Origin: Psychrobacter sp. FME6
Lineage (GTDB): Bacteria; Pseudomonadota; Gammaproteobacteria; Pseudomonadales; Moraxellaceae
Length of the DNA stretch: 38,904 nt
Reading direction: 5' to 3'
Assembly (NCBI RefSeq): GCF_014861365.1
Contig: NZ_RRYW01000021.1
Span: 1-38,904, forward strand
Both the position numbers and the translations under genes were made by a program. Below the pieces are notes generated by a model. The model worked only from the letters and a program-made list of their open reading frames with translations. It made no database searches and was not told where the DNA came from. Of the stretch, positions 16,509-25,141 are shown piece after piece. The first letter of the stretch is position 1, and each line of letters begins with the position of its first letter.

Positions 16509-17861
16509 TTAGCCCATTAGTGTTGCAATAAATACTGCAATGATCGCTATTGGGGCGACAAACTTAGCAATGATTTGCCATACCTGCCAAGTAGTACCAG
16601 ATAAATTAAGCTCCTGTTGGATACTACGTTGATCCATTCTCCAAGCAAAGAAGATAATACCTGCAAGACCAGTCAATGGTAATAAGAACTTACTGGTCAC
16701 CTTATCTAACGCATCAAAGATACCATTACCCATGATGGTAAAGTCAGACCATAGGTTAAATGATAATAATGCCGCGATACCAAGGAGCCAAATAACGGTA
16801 CTGGCAACGATGGTCGATACCGTACGGCTCATTGGCGTACGCTCTTCTAGGAACTCAACCGTTGGCTCAAGTAACGAGATTGATGACGTAATTGCTGCAA
16901 AAGTAATGAGTAAGAAGAACAGCGTACCAATAATGGTACCTCCCGTCATACTACCAAAGGCAATCGGTAAGCTGACGAAAATAAGACCTGGACCTGAAGA
17001 AGGGTCAAGACCATTACTAAAGATAATCGGGAAAATGGCTAAACCAGCGGCCAGTGCAATCACCGTATCTAAAATGACAACGGTACGCGCTGTTTTTAGT
17101 AGATTAACTTCACGGCCTAGATATGAGCCGTAAGCAACCATGATACCCATACCGATGGATAGTGTGAAGAAAGCATGACCTAGAGCGGCTAACATGACCT
17201 CCCCAGTTAGTTTGCTCAAATCAGGAGCGAATAGATAAGTCACTGCCTCACCAAAACCACCATTCACCACGTTATAGCCAACGATGACGAATAAAATAAG
17301 ACCTAATAGTGGCATTAAAATTTTAGCAGTGGTTTCGATACCGCGAGTCACACCAACACCGACAATCAGCGCAGTGACTATCATAAACACCGTATGCCAA
17401 ATCGTTAGCGTACCAGCTGAAGCCAACATAGCATCAAAGGTAGCACCAACCGCATCACCATCCTGACCAGAAAAACTACCAGCCCCTGTTTTGGTGATAT
17501 AGTTAAGTGCCCAACCACCGATCACACTATAGAAGGATAGAATGAGAAAACCACCTAGAATACCTGTCGCGCCCACAATTCCCCAGCTAGGTGATTTACC
17601 TTCACTAACAGCAACGTCTGTAAAACTATTGACAGGGTTTTTTTGCCCGCGGCGACCGATTAGCCATTCAGCCACTACTACCGGAAAACCAACCAATGCA
17701 ATACAAAATAAATAAGCAATAACAAAAGCAGAACCACCGCTCTCACCAACCATATAAGGAAATTTCCAAATATTTCCTAAGCCAACTGCAGACCCTACTG
17801 CTGCCAGTATGAAGCCAAAACTAGAGCTCCACTGTGCATGTTCTTGTTTATTGGTAGCCAT
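16509..17861 (-). CDS. Sodium-dependent transporter, neurotransmitter:sodium symporter (SNF) family
   Basis: An inner-membrane Na+-coupled symporter of the LeuT/MhsT type, 450 residues, with eleven or twelve predicted helices. The N-terminal signature WSSSFGFILAAVGSAVGLGNIWKFPYM contains the unwound first-helix motif (GSAVGLGN) that binds sodium and substrate. The GESGGSAF stretch follows. Bacterial members mostly carry amino acids; the specific substrate cannot be read. The ATG at 17861 is preceded by GAGGA. A palindromic operator-like site lies 34-64 bp upstream of the start. It is monocistronic: family A repeat and terminator downstream, and the lpxA terminator upstream. Confidence 0.9.
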   Translation of the reverse strand: MATNKQEHAQWSSSFGFILAAVGSAVGLGNIWKFPYMVGESGGSAFVIAYLFCIALVGFPVVVAEWLIGRRGQKNPVNSFTDVAVSEGKSPSWGIVGATGILGGFLILSFYSVIGGWALNYITKTGAGSFSGQDGDAVGATFDAMLASAGTLTIWHTVFMIVTALIVGVGVTRGIETTAKILMPLLGLILFVIVGYNVVNGGFGEAVTYLFAPDLSKLTGEVMLAALGHAFFTLSIGMGIMVAYGSYLGREVNLLKTARTVVILDTVIALAAGLAIFPIIFSNGLDPSSGPGLIFVSLPIAFGSMTGGTIIGTLFFLLITFAAITSSISLLEPTVEFLEERTPMSRTVSTIVASTVIWLLGIAALLSFNLWSDFTIMGNGIFDALDKVTSKFLLPLTGLAGIIFFAWRMDQRSIQQELNLSGTTWQVWQIIAKFVAPIAIIAVFIATLMG

Positions 17862-17887
17862 TCTAACGTCCTCATGCTTTTCTTAAT

Positions 17888-17925
17888 ATCGCTCATAATC
17901 ATCCATGATTATTATAAATAGCGAT
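17888..17925. promoter_or_regulatory. Nested palindrome in the NSS transporter upstream region
   Basis: The inner palindrome ATAATCAT-CC-ATGATTAT (17895-17912) is flanked by ATCGCT (17888-17893) and its complement AGCGAT (17920-17925). The symmetry without a T-run suggests a regulator binding site for the transporter rather than a terminator. The binding protein is unknown. Confidence 0.5.
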
Positions 17926-18040
17926 TAATAATTTTTAACTACTTCATCGACATATCAATGTGACGCGTCCAGCAATATCAAGAAAGAAAAGTTTACAATA
18001 TCGTAAACGCTCAGTTTCTGCTAAGCCACCAAAAAAGTCA

Positions 18041-18101
18041 AGTACTGATAAATATAAAAAGCCATAACTATAAGTTATGGCTTTTTATATTTATCAGTAC
18101 T
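18041..18101. terminator. Very long perfect hairpin after lpxA
   Basis: A 28-bp perfect stem, 18041-18068 with 18074-18101, and a 5-base loop. It contains AAAAAGCCATAAC and GTTATGGCTTTTT near the loop, extended outward by ATAAATAT/ATATTTAT and AGTACTG/CAGTACT. It lies 40 bp downstream of the lpxA stop and closes the pyrH-to-lpxA cluster. The stem is about twice as long as a usual terminator. Confidence 0.88.
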
Positions 18102-18141
18102 CGATATGTGTTGTCTTCTTAAGAACATACACTCATATTTT

Positions 18142-18921
18142 TTAGCGCACCACGCCGCGCTTACTGTTTTGTAGGGAGTCAATGAGCATTTGAATTTTGG
18201 GTTCTTTATACAGCAGATCTTCTTGTAATATAATAAGTGCTTGTGTGGTGGTCATTCCAGATCTAAAAATTGTGCGGTATGCCTGACGTAACACGTCAAT
18301 AGTTTCTTTTGACCAGTCCTTACGGCGCATCCCTTCGATATTAAGGCCATGAGTGGTTGCAGGATTACCAGACACCATCGTAAAGGCGGCCACATCCTTT
18401 AATATCAAGCTAGCGCCACCTATCAAACTATAATCATCAACCGTACAAAACTGGTGAATACCAGAATTACCACCGATAATGGTATGATTGCCAATAGTCA
18501 CATGCCCTGCGACGCCAACATTATTGGCCAGTACATTATGATCACCAATCACACAATCATGAGCCACATGAGTATTGACCATCAGCAGATTATGGCTACC
18601 AATCTTGGTCAATCCATCATCTTGTGCCGTACCACGGTGTAAGCTACAAGCTTCGCGAATGGTATTATGGTCTCCAATCTCAAGCCACGTACGCTCACCC
18701 GCATATTTCAAATCTTGACAATCCTCACCGATACTGGAGAATTGATAAAACTGATTGTGTTTACCAATTCGCGTCAGCTTGGTGACGACCACGTGCCGAT
18801 GCAAAACCGTGTGCGCGCCAATAGATACCTCATCGCCGACGATACAGTACGGACCAATAATGGCAGTATCATCAATCTGAGCGGACGGTGAGATGAGTGC
18901 CGTTGGATGGATCTGACTCAT
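18142..18921 (-). CDS. lpxA: Acyl-ACP--UDP-N-acetylglucosamine O-acyltransferase LpxA
   Basis: First enzyme of lipid A synthesis: it transfers 3-hydroxyacyl from ACP to UDP-GlcNAc in the cytoplasm. It has 259 residues from the start MSQIHPTALISP, which matches the family N-terminus and has AAGGG upstream. A longer frame to 19032 would add 37 hydrophobic residues without family support. The left-handed beta-helix hexapeptides (IGPYCIVGD, IGSHNLLM, IGNHTIIGG) run to about 190, followed by the helical C-terminal domain. Catalytic His121 is in THVAHDCVIGDHN. GIHQFC matches the acyl-chain ruler region. It is the last gene of the cluster; lpxB does not follow. Confidence 0.96.
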   Translation of the reverse strand: MSQIHPTALISPSAQIDDTAIIGPYCIVGDEVSIGAHTVLHRHVVVTKLTRIGKHNQFYQFSSIGEDCQDLKYAGERTWLEIGDHNTIREACSLHRGTAQDDGLTKIGSHNLLMVNTHVAHDCVIGDHNVLANNVGVAGHVTIGNHTIIGGNSGIHQFCTVDDYSLIGGASLILKDVAAFTMVSGNPATTHGLNIEGMRRKDWSKETIDVLRQAYRTIFRSGMTTTQALIILQEDLLYKEPKIQMLIDSLQNSKRGVVR

Positions 18922-19269
18922 AATGTGGGCCCTTGTATCATCTGATGCGAATAAATGGTAAAACGAATTCTGCCAGTTTAGTGTTATAAGCAAAACGAAA
19001 ACCAATGTTGCTTTTATATACGCCAATCTCAACTTATCGTAGGCCTTTGATTTTTATAGAATTTAAAATTTTAATTGTTTTAACTGAAATTTTAAAAACT
19101 AAGTAAACCAATACCTTAGAAAAATAAGTTGAGAGTGGGGTTTTATATATCATTATAATGCTTATCGTCAGTTTGAAAGTGACGCTTTAAACACTATAAG
19201 CTCTGAAAATTCCAGCTTTTACATATTCTGGACAGGCTTTTTATCAAAAACAGTTAGCACACTATCAGA
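18922..19269. other. Unusually long fabZ-lpxA gap
   Basis: 348 bp between genes that are normally nearly contiguous. It contains the inverted-repeat-bounded AT-rich segment 19027-19134 and no supportable gene. lpxA may need its own promoter here, but none is clear. Confidence 0.6.
19027..19134. repeat. 108-bp segment bounded by an 11-bp perfect inverted repeat
   Basis: TCTCAACTTAT (19027-19037) and ATAAGTTGAGA (19124-19134) enclose an 86-bp very AT-rich interior with its own AAATTTTAA-type symmetry. It looks like a small non-coding mobile element inserted between fabZ and lpxA. No second copy was seen in this window. Confidence 0.55.
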
Positions 19270-19779
19270 CTACTGCTCTTGACGGGCAATCATAATCTGA
19301 GCACTAGCAGCAAGTTCATCTTCGACATGTACCGTACAATCAAATTTATAAATACCACGCTTTTGCATCACGGTTTTGGCACGAATAATCAGTTGATCAC
19401 CCGGAATGACTCGACGCTTAAAACGAACCTTATCAACCCCTGCAAACAGGTACAAATAGCCATCTTCTGCCGTTAACCCTGCACTGATAAACCCCAGCAC
19501 GCCCGAGACCTGCGCCATCGACTCGACCATCAACACTCCTGGCATAATAGGCTGATCAGGAAAATGACCATTAAAAAATTCTTCATTAATAGTCACGTTT
19601 TTGATACCAGTAATGCATTCACCAGGCGTACAGCCGATAATCTTGTCCACTAACATAAAAGGATAGCGATGTGGCAAGTAGTGCTTTAAAGTATCGTAAG
19701 TTAATGGCAGCGTAAGACCTTGTGCGGCCAAGCTTTTAACGTCTTCATCCGTCGAAATATCTATATCAATGCTGCTCAT
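19270..19779 (-). CDS. fabZ: 3-hydroxyacyl-[ACP] dehydratase FabZ
   Basis: Dehydrates 3-hydroxyacyl-ACP in fatty-acid elongation and so competes with LpxA/LpxD for 3-hydroxyacyl-ACP. It has 169 residues, about 18 more than E. coli FabZ because of an N-terminal extension rich in Asp and Ser. The hot-dog-fold motifs are intact: LPHRYPFMLVD (35-45), catalytic His72 in NGHFPDQPIMPG and Glu86 in MVESMAQ. The ATG at 19779 has GGAAG at suitable spacing (minus strand ACAGCAAGGAAGCGATATT). It sits 61 bp downstream of lpxD in the cluster. Confidence 0.96.
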   Translation of the reverse strand: MSSIDIDISTDEDVKSLAAQGLTLPLTYDTLKHYLPHRYPFMLVDKIIGCTPGECITGIKNVTINEEFFNGHFPDQPIMPGVLMVESMAQVSGVLGFISAGLTAEDGYLYLFAGVDKVRFKRRVIPGDQLIIRAKTVMQKRGIYKFDCTVHVEDELAASAQIMIARQEQ

Positions 19780-19840
19780 AATATCGCTTCCTTGCTGTGT
19801 TATAAATCTTTAAAACTGGTTCTTTACTAATGACGACACA

Positions 19841-20857
19841 CTAACCACGACCAAGCTGACGGAAGCGTACGGCTGCACGTCGCCAGTTGGCCGTTGGCAT
19901 TGCAACCGTTCCAGAAGAGTACGAACCAGAATTTTTAATGGATTTGGTCACCATAGACATCCCAGACAGAGTAACATCATCAGTGATGTCAATATGACCG
20001 GTGATACCGACCGCGCCGCCAATGATACAGCGCTTACCTATGCTAGTGCTGCCAGCGATCCCCGTTTGAGCAGCGATTGCTGTGCCATCACCGATACGCA
20101 CGTTATGAGCGACTTGTACTAAATTATCAATAATAACATGGTTACCAATCAGCGTATCATCAATAGCACCGCGATCAATACAGGTATGACTACCAATACG
20201 CACATGATCGCCGATGATGACGCGACCTAACTGGGCGATACGCTCCCAGCCTGTAACACTAGGATTGCTGGTGGGAGCAAAACCAAAACCTTCCGCACCC
20301 ACACTCACCCCTGCATGCAGTCTCACGTGATTACCGATGATACAATCATGCCCGATGACCACTTGTGATTTGATAATACAATCATGGCCGATCTTAGTAT
20401 TTGCTTCGATCACTACATGGGCATCAAGTGAGCTACGCGCGCCAATTTGCACATTATCGCCAATCACACAGAAAGCGCCGACGGTCACTTGCTCACCGAT
20501 GACAGCACTATCGGCAATCACCGCACTAGGATGGATTGCATTGGCAGGTGACTCATGAGCAAACAGCTGACTGGCGCTAGCGTAGGCTAAGTAAGGGCTT
20601 GCTACGACAAGCGCTAGTGCTGTCGCTGGCACTTGGTCACGATACTCTGCGGTGACCAGTACGGCCCCTGCCCGACTGTTTGCTAAACTAGAAACATAGT
20701 GTGGATCTGCCAAAAAGCTCAACTGCTTGCTGTCAGCAGTGGTCAGACTACCCACGCTACTAAATTTTTGACGTGACTGTTCAGCGTTGATTTCAGCCTT
20801 ATTAGTAATAGGCTGACGCTGCTCAATCCGAGTGATAAGTTGCTCAATCGTTATCAT
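19841..20857 (-). CDS. lpxD: UDP-3-O-(3-hydroxyacyl)glucosamine N-acyltransferase LpxD
   Basis: Third lipid A step: N-acylation of UDP-3-O-acylglucosamine. It has 338 residues from the ATG at 20857 (MITIEQLITRIEQ), which matches the family start. A longer frame begins with TTG at 20908 and lacks support. The N-terminal uridine-binding domain (SFLADPHYVSSL, PYLAYA) is followed by about ten hexapeptide coils (IGEQVTVGAFCVIGD, IGHDCIIKSQVVIGHDC). The catalytic His lies in LVQVAHNVRIGD. GITGHIDITDDVTLSG is typical of the last coils. bamA lies 154 bp upstream with no skp/ompH gene between them. Confidence 0.95.
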   Translation of the reverse strand: MITIEQLITRIEQRQPITNKAEINAEQSRQKFSSVGSLTTADSKQLSFLADPHYVSSLANSRAGAVLVTAEYRDQVPATALALVVASPYLAYASASQLFAHESPANAIHPSAVIADSAVIGEQVTVGAFCVIGDNVQIGARSSLDAHVVIEANTKIGHDCIIKSQVVIGHDCIIGNHVRLHAGVSVGAEGFGFAPTSNPSVTGWERIAQLGRVIIGDHVRIGSHTCIDRGAIDDTLIGNHVIIDNLVQVAHNVRIGDGTAIAAQTGIAGSTSIGKRCIIGGAVGITGHIDITDDVTLSGMSMVTKSIKNSGSYSSGTVAMPTANWRRAAVRFRQLGRG

Positions 20858-21011
20858 AGTTGCTATTAATGTTTTTGTGAATATTATTATGAATAAGGCG
20901 GTCGTCAAACTGAGGATTCAGCTTGACGACCTGTTAAAATCTAACTGCTTTTTTAATCTGGAAAAATCCCTAATTAAAAACAGTTATATAAGGTTAAAAG
21001 CCATTGTTAAC

Positions 21012-23435
21012 TTAGAAGGTGTTACCAATCTGGAACTGAACTTTTTCAGTTTCATCGCCTTCTTTATCACCAATAGGGACGGCATAACTCAGTGAAATCG
21101 GACCAATTGGCGTATACCAAGTTACCCCAGCACCAGCACTAAAACGCATACTATTATCTTGCGTTAATAATGGCACGCCTGTATCGGTGCCATCGTTAGG
21201 ATTGATAAAGTTACGATCTTCTTTATCCGTGGTATCAAATACCTGACCGCCTTCAGCGAATAATACTGGACGTACTTGGTCTGCCCAATCGCCTTTGAAT
21301 GGCATTGGCAAGATTAGCTCACTACCGAAGCTAACGAGCGCATTACCACCAATTTCTTCATCTTTATAGCGCAAATCATCATTGATGGCATCATAATATG
21401 TCTGAGATTTGGGTCCTAGCGTTGACGCTTCATAACCACGTACCGAGCCATAACCACCGGCATAGAAGTTTTCATAGAACGGTAAATCATTACCATAACC
21501 GAGCTTGGTATAACCGCGTGCGACCCAATCTTTATAAATAGGATAGTAGATATTGCCGCGATAAACGAGTTTTTGATAGCTGGCATCACCCAGACCAATC
21601 GTTGCATCGACCGTATGACTCATACCTTTGCTTGGAAATACGGGACGATCTAAAGTACTGTAGTCCCAACCAAATAACAGGTTGTAGGTTTGATAGTCGT
21701 TTTTAAAGCCTGTGCGTCCAGTCGCTTCACCTTCATCATTGACAAAACTTTCAAACGACCCACCGTCATCAATAATTTGTTGAACGTTTGACACACCTAG
21801 GAAACGGCCACCGCGCACTGAGGTTTTGTCAACATTAAGACCGGCACTAACGCGTTTGGTTTCATCAACTGGATAACTATAGTTTAGCGTAGCGCCATAA
21901 GCATCCGTCACATAGTTACTAACGTTTCTATCGTCGTACTTGGTTTCACGATAATAAGCGCTAATGCCTTGCGATACACCATTTTCAGTGAAGTACGGAT
22001 CGGTATAGCCCAAGCTATAAGAATCACGCGTTTCTGAACGTGATAACGCTGCTTTGACACGGTTACCCGTACCCATAAAGTTGTTTTGCGTGAGATCTAA
22101 CTGGAACGTTACACCGCCACTTTGTGAGTAACCAGCGGCAATCGTTGAGCTACCAGATGGCTGTTCTTCAACCGTATAGTTTACGTCCACTTGGTCGGGC
22201 TGGTTCGGCACTGGTTTCACATCAACATTGACGCCTTTAAAGAAACCAGTTCGCATCAGGCGCGTACGTGACAGTTGTATCTTATCGCTAGATGCCAGTG
22301 CGCCTTCTAATTGACGCATTTCGCGGCGCAGTACTTCATCTTGTGTTTTGATATTACCGGTAAAATTGATACGGCGAACATAAATAGGACGTGCAGGATC
22401 GATAAAATAGTCAATCTCGACCATTTTGGTATCATCATTGATACGCGGTACTGGTCTTATCTCTGCTAAGTAATAACCTTCATTGCCATAACGACTCTTC
22501 AATGCTGCCGTGGTTTCATCTAACTTGGCTTGTGAGTACTTTTCGTTAGGCGCAAAGGTGACCAGCTCTTTTAACTCATTATCATCAAAAGTCGGCTTGC
22601 CTAAAAAATTCACTTCGCCAAACTGATAACGCTCGCCTTCGCTAAGACTGACTTCGATAAACACACTGCTCTTATCTTCGCTAATATTGAGCACCGCATT
22701 ATCAACGGCAAAACGTACATAACCGTCATTTTGGTATAGTGCTTTTAGGTTTTCTAAACTGGCGGCCAGCTTTTCTTTGGCATAACGATCAGACTTAGAG
22801 AGTAGACGTGTCCATGAGGATTCTTTGACCGCAAAGACATCTTTAATTTCTTCATCACTAAAGTGTTTGTTGCCGATGATGTTGATATCAACTACCTTGG
22901 CAGGCTTACCTTCGATAAAGCGCACATCAAGCTTAACCCGATTGCCATCAAGGACGGTTTGCTCTACTTCGATATTACTGTTGTAATAGCCCTGACTGAT
23001 ATACTGCTGCTGTAGCTCGTTGGCTACGCCCTGTAACGTGGCTTGTTTTAGCACATCACCAACTGACAAACCAGCGTTGTCGAGCCCCTGCTCAAGCCCT
23101 TCTTTAGGGATGAGCTTATTGCCCTCAAAGTTTACTTCGGCAATGGTTGGACGTTCGACGACATCAAACCGTAGTTTACCGCCTTCGACACGACTTTGAA
23201 TATCAGCAAAGTTTTCAGTCGCATACAGCGCCTTAATACTGGCCGCCAAACTACTATCATTCACCGTATCCCCTACCGAAACAGGCAGAACCGGATAGAG
23301 GCTATCGGGGGTTAGGCGTTGCAGGCCGTTGAAACCGATGTCAGTGACTACAAATTCTGCAGCCTGTACCGGCATGCTCATCATCGCTACAACTAACGGC
23401 AACCCAGCCGCGCTCATAAATAAAGGCGTACGCAT
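21012..23435 (-). CDS. bamA: Outer-membrane protein assembly factor BamA
   Basis: Central Omp85 component of the BAM complex, which folds barrels into the outer membrane. It has 807 residues. A signal peptide (1 to about 25, ending PVQA) is followed by five POTRA domains: about 26-95, 96-175 (IAEVNFEGNKLI), 176-265 (VVDINIIGNKHF), 266-345 (FGEVNFLGKPTF) and 346-423 (YVRRINFTGNIKT). The 16-strand barrel has the lid-lock motif VRGYE. The protein ends in Phe (QFQIGNTF), as expected of an outer-membrane barrel. It is downstream of rseP in a conserved order. No sigma-E promoter consensus was recognisable in the 261-bp gap upstream. Confidence 0.97.
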   Translation of the reverse strand: MRTPLFMSAAGLPLVVAMMSMPVQAAEFVVTDIGFNGLQRLTPDSLYPVLPVSVGDTVNDSSLAASIKALYATENFADIQSRVEGGKLRFDVVERPTIAEVNFEGNKLIPKEGLEQGLDNAGLSVGDVLKQATLQGVANELQQQYISQGYYNSNIEVEQTVLDGNRVKLDVRFIEGKPAKVVDINIIGNKHFSDEEIKDVFAVKESSWTRLLSKSDRYAKEKLAASLENLKALYQNDGYVRFAVDNAVLNISEDKSSVFIEVSLSEGERYQFGEVNFLGKPTFDDNELKELVTFAPNEKYSQAKLDETTAALKSRYGNEGYYLAEIRPVPRINDDTKMVEIDYFIDPARPIYVRRINFTGNIKTQDEVLRREMRQLEGALASSDKIQLSRTRLMRTGFFKGVNVDVKPVPNQPDQVDVNYTVEEQPSGSSTIAAGYSQSGGVTFQLDLTQNNFMGTGNRVKAALSRSETRDSYSLGYTDPYFTENGVSQGISAYYRETKYDDRNVSNYVTDAYGATLNYSYPVDETKRVSAGLNVDKTSVRGGRFLGVSNVQQIIDDGGSFESFVNDEGEATGRTGFKNDYQTYNLLFGWDYSTLDRPVFPSKGMSHTVDATIGLGDASYQKLVYRGNIYYPIYKDWVARGYTKLGYGNDLPFYENFYAGGYGSVRGYEASTLGPKSQTYYDAINDDLRYKDEEIGGNALVSFGSELILPMPFKGDWADQVRPVLFAEGGQVFDTTDKEDRNFINPNDGTDTGVPLLTQDNSMRFSAGAGVTWYTPIGPISLSYAVPIGDKEGDETEKVQFQIGNTF

Positions 23436-23696
23436 AAATACTATCCGTCAATAAAAAACTGCTTAAGTTAAGTTGAAAAGCACATATTGTCTCGACCATA
23501 TCGCGTAAAGTCATAAACTACGCGCGGGAAACTCAGAACACTTTATATAAAATGCATCACAAAATAAACTAAAAATTACGATTAGTACAGAGGCCATGAT
23601 ACAAAGTAGCCCATCTATCATGGTAATGATCAGCGCATGATGGGCGCAAAACCATTAGTATCTCGTGCCTTATCGGCCATATTATCTATTATTTAC
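23436..23696. other. rseP-bamA intergenic region with a small hairpin
   Basis: 261 bp. A bulged hairpin GCCCA..TCATG / CATGA.TGGGC spans 23610-23646, without a T-run, so it could attenuate or stabilise the transcript between rseP and bamA. A TATATAAA stretch is a possible -10 for a bamA promoter. Confidence 0.35.
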
Positions 23697-25073
23697 TCAA
23701 AAAAGCCGACTGATATCATTACCAATTGCTAACACCATGAAACCTGCCAGCAAGAGTAAACCGATATTTAACCCAATCATTTGCACCCCTTCTGAGAGTG
23801 GCTTACCGCGAATCAGCTCAATAAGATAATATACTATATGACCACCATCTAATACCGGAATGGGCAAAAGATTTAGTACAGCAAGGCTCAAACTAATCAA
23901 CGCTGCCGTCGATAGCACCATTTGCCAACTGATATCAAAACTTTGCTTAGCAACTTTAGCAATGGTAATCGGGCCGGACAAATTGTCCAAACCAATCATG
24001 CCTGACAGCATCTTGCCCATCGAGCTGACGGTCATGACTGCCAACTGTTCGGTCTTCTCAAACGACTTGACCAGCGACTCGCCAGGACCATAAACCACCG
24101 TCGTCTTGTATTCATCCGGAATAACAATTTCAGACTGTGCCACCATAGCACCAATTTGTCCATAATCGTTACCCAAATTGTCTTTTTTACCTTGCGGCAT
24201 AATCTGTAATTGCACAGATTTATCATCACGCAATACCGTAAAATCAAGCAGCGTTTCAGGGCTATCGCGGATAATACGCGTGGCACTAATCCAATCTTTG
24301 ATTTCTTTGCCATTAATGGCAGTAATCCGGTCACCAACTTTTAAACCTTGACGACTGGCGGCGCCCTCAGGGGTTAAATCACCGATTATCGGTTCAATAT
24401 TCGGCTGCCACGGTATCATGCCAAAACTGGTTAATGCATCTTTACCTTGTGCTGTACCTTGCATAAACTCTGTGACAGGTGCTTGGTAGGTTTTAGTCGA
24501 ACTATTGGTTTGTGCGTTTGACTGCAGCGTGACACTGACATTATCTGTCTCACCCATACGCCCAGCGAGACGATAGTTGATACCTTCCCAAGTCTGTACG
24601 TCATGACCATCAATGGCAATAATTTTATCGCCAACAGGCAACTGTGCCATCGCGGCAGGGGTATCAGGCAATACTTGCCCAATATTGGTCGCTAACTGTT
24701 CTGACGGGGTCATGAACAACACCCAAAATAGCACAATCGCAATCACAAAGTTCATGATCGGGCCAGCCGCGACGATCGCTATTTTCTTGAGCGGATGCTG
24801 ACGATTGAACGCCAAGTGTTGCTCATCTTTTGCGACTTCGCCTTCACGCTCATCGAGCATTTTGACATAACCACCCAGTGGTAAGGCGGAAAGTCGATAG
24901 TCAATGCCACTTTTTTTACTGGTCCAACCAAACATTTTAGGACCAAAGCCAATAGAATACGTCAGTACTTTAACGCCGCAAAGACGCGCCACAATGTAAT
25001 GACCCCACTCGTGCAAAGCAATGAGCGGCCCTAAGACAAATATTGCCGCAAGCAGCGTTAATAAAAATGTCAT
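23697..25073 (-). CDS. rseP: Site-2 intramembrane zinc protease RseP
   Basis: Cleaves the anti-sigma factor RseA inside the membrane to release sigma-E, and clears remnant signal peptides. It has 458 residues. The zinc motif HEWGH is at 21-25 in the first helix, and the third ligand is in PVLDGGHIVYY (Asp409) near the C-terminus. Two periplasmic PDZ domains lie between (about 115-205 and 210-300, the second with GLKVGDRITAINGKEI). The GFGPKMFGWTSKKSGIDYRLSALPLGGYVKM stretch is characteristic. The start at 25073 has GAGAG upstream. The neighbours dxr and bamA are those seen in Pseudomonas and Acinetobacter. Confidence 0.96.
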   Translation of the reverse strand: MTFLLTLLAAIFVLGPLIALHEWGHYIVARLCGVKVLTYSIGFGPKMFGWTSKKSGIDYRLSALPLGGYVKMLDEREGEVAKDEQHLAFNRQHPLKKIAIVAAGPIMNFVIAIVLFWVLFMTPSEQLATNIGQVLPDTPAAMAQLPVGDKIIAIDGHDVQTWEGINYRLAGRMGETDNVSVTLQSNAQTNSSTKTYQAPVTEFMQGTAQGKDALTSFGMIPWQPNIEPIIGDLTPEGAASRQGLKVGDRITAINGKEIKDWISATRIIRDSPETLLDFTVLRDDKSVQLQIMPQGKKDNLGNDYGQIGAMVAQSEIVIPDEYKTTVVYGPGESLVKSFEKTEQLAVMTVSSMGKMLSGMIGLDNLSGPITIAKVAKQSFDISWQMVLSTAALISLSLAVLNLLPIPVLDGGHIVYYLIELIRGKPLSEGVQMIGLNIGLLLLAGFMVLAIGNDISRLF

Positions 25074-25141
25074 GATTGTCTCTCAGTATTTTTCTTAACA
25101 GCTTTTATCAATGAACTGGTTCTCAATATTATTAAGAGCTA

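Noticed and set aside
18922..19032. 37-residue hydrophobic N-terminal extension of LpxA
   Set aside because: LpxA is a soluble cytoplasmic enzyme. The internal ATG at 18921 matches the family start and has its own AAGGG.
20858..20908. TTG-initiated longer form of LpxD
   Set aside because: The ATG at 20857 matches the normal LpxD N-terminus. The extra 17 residues have no family counterpart.
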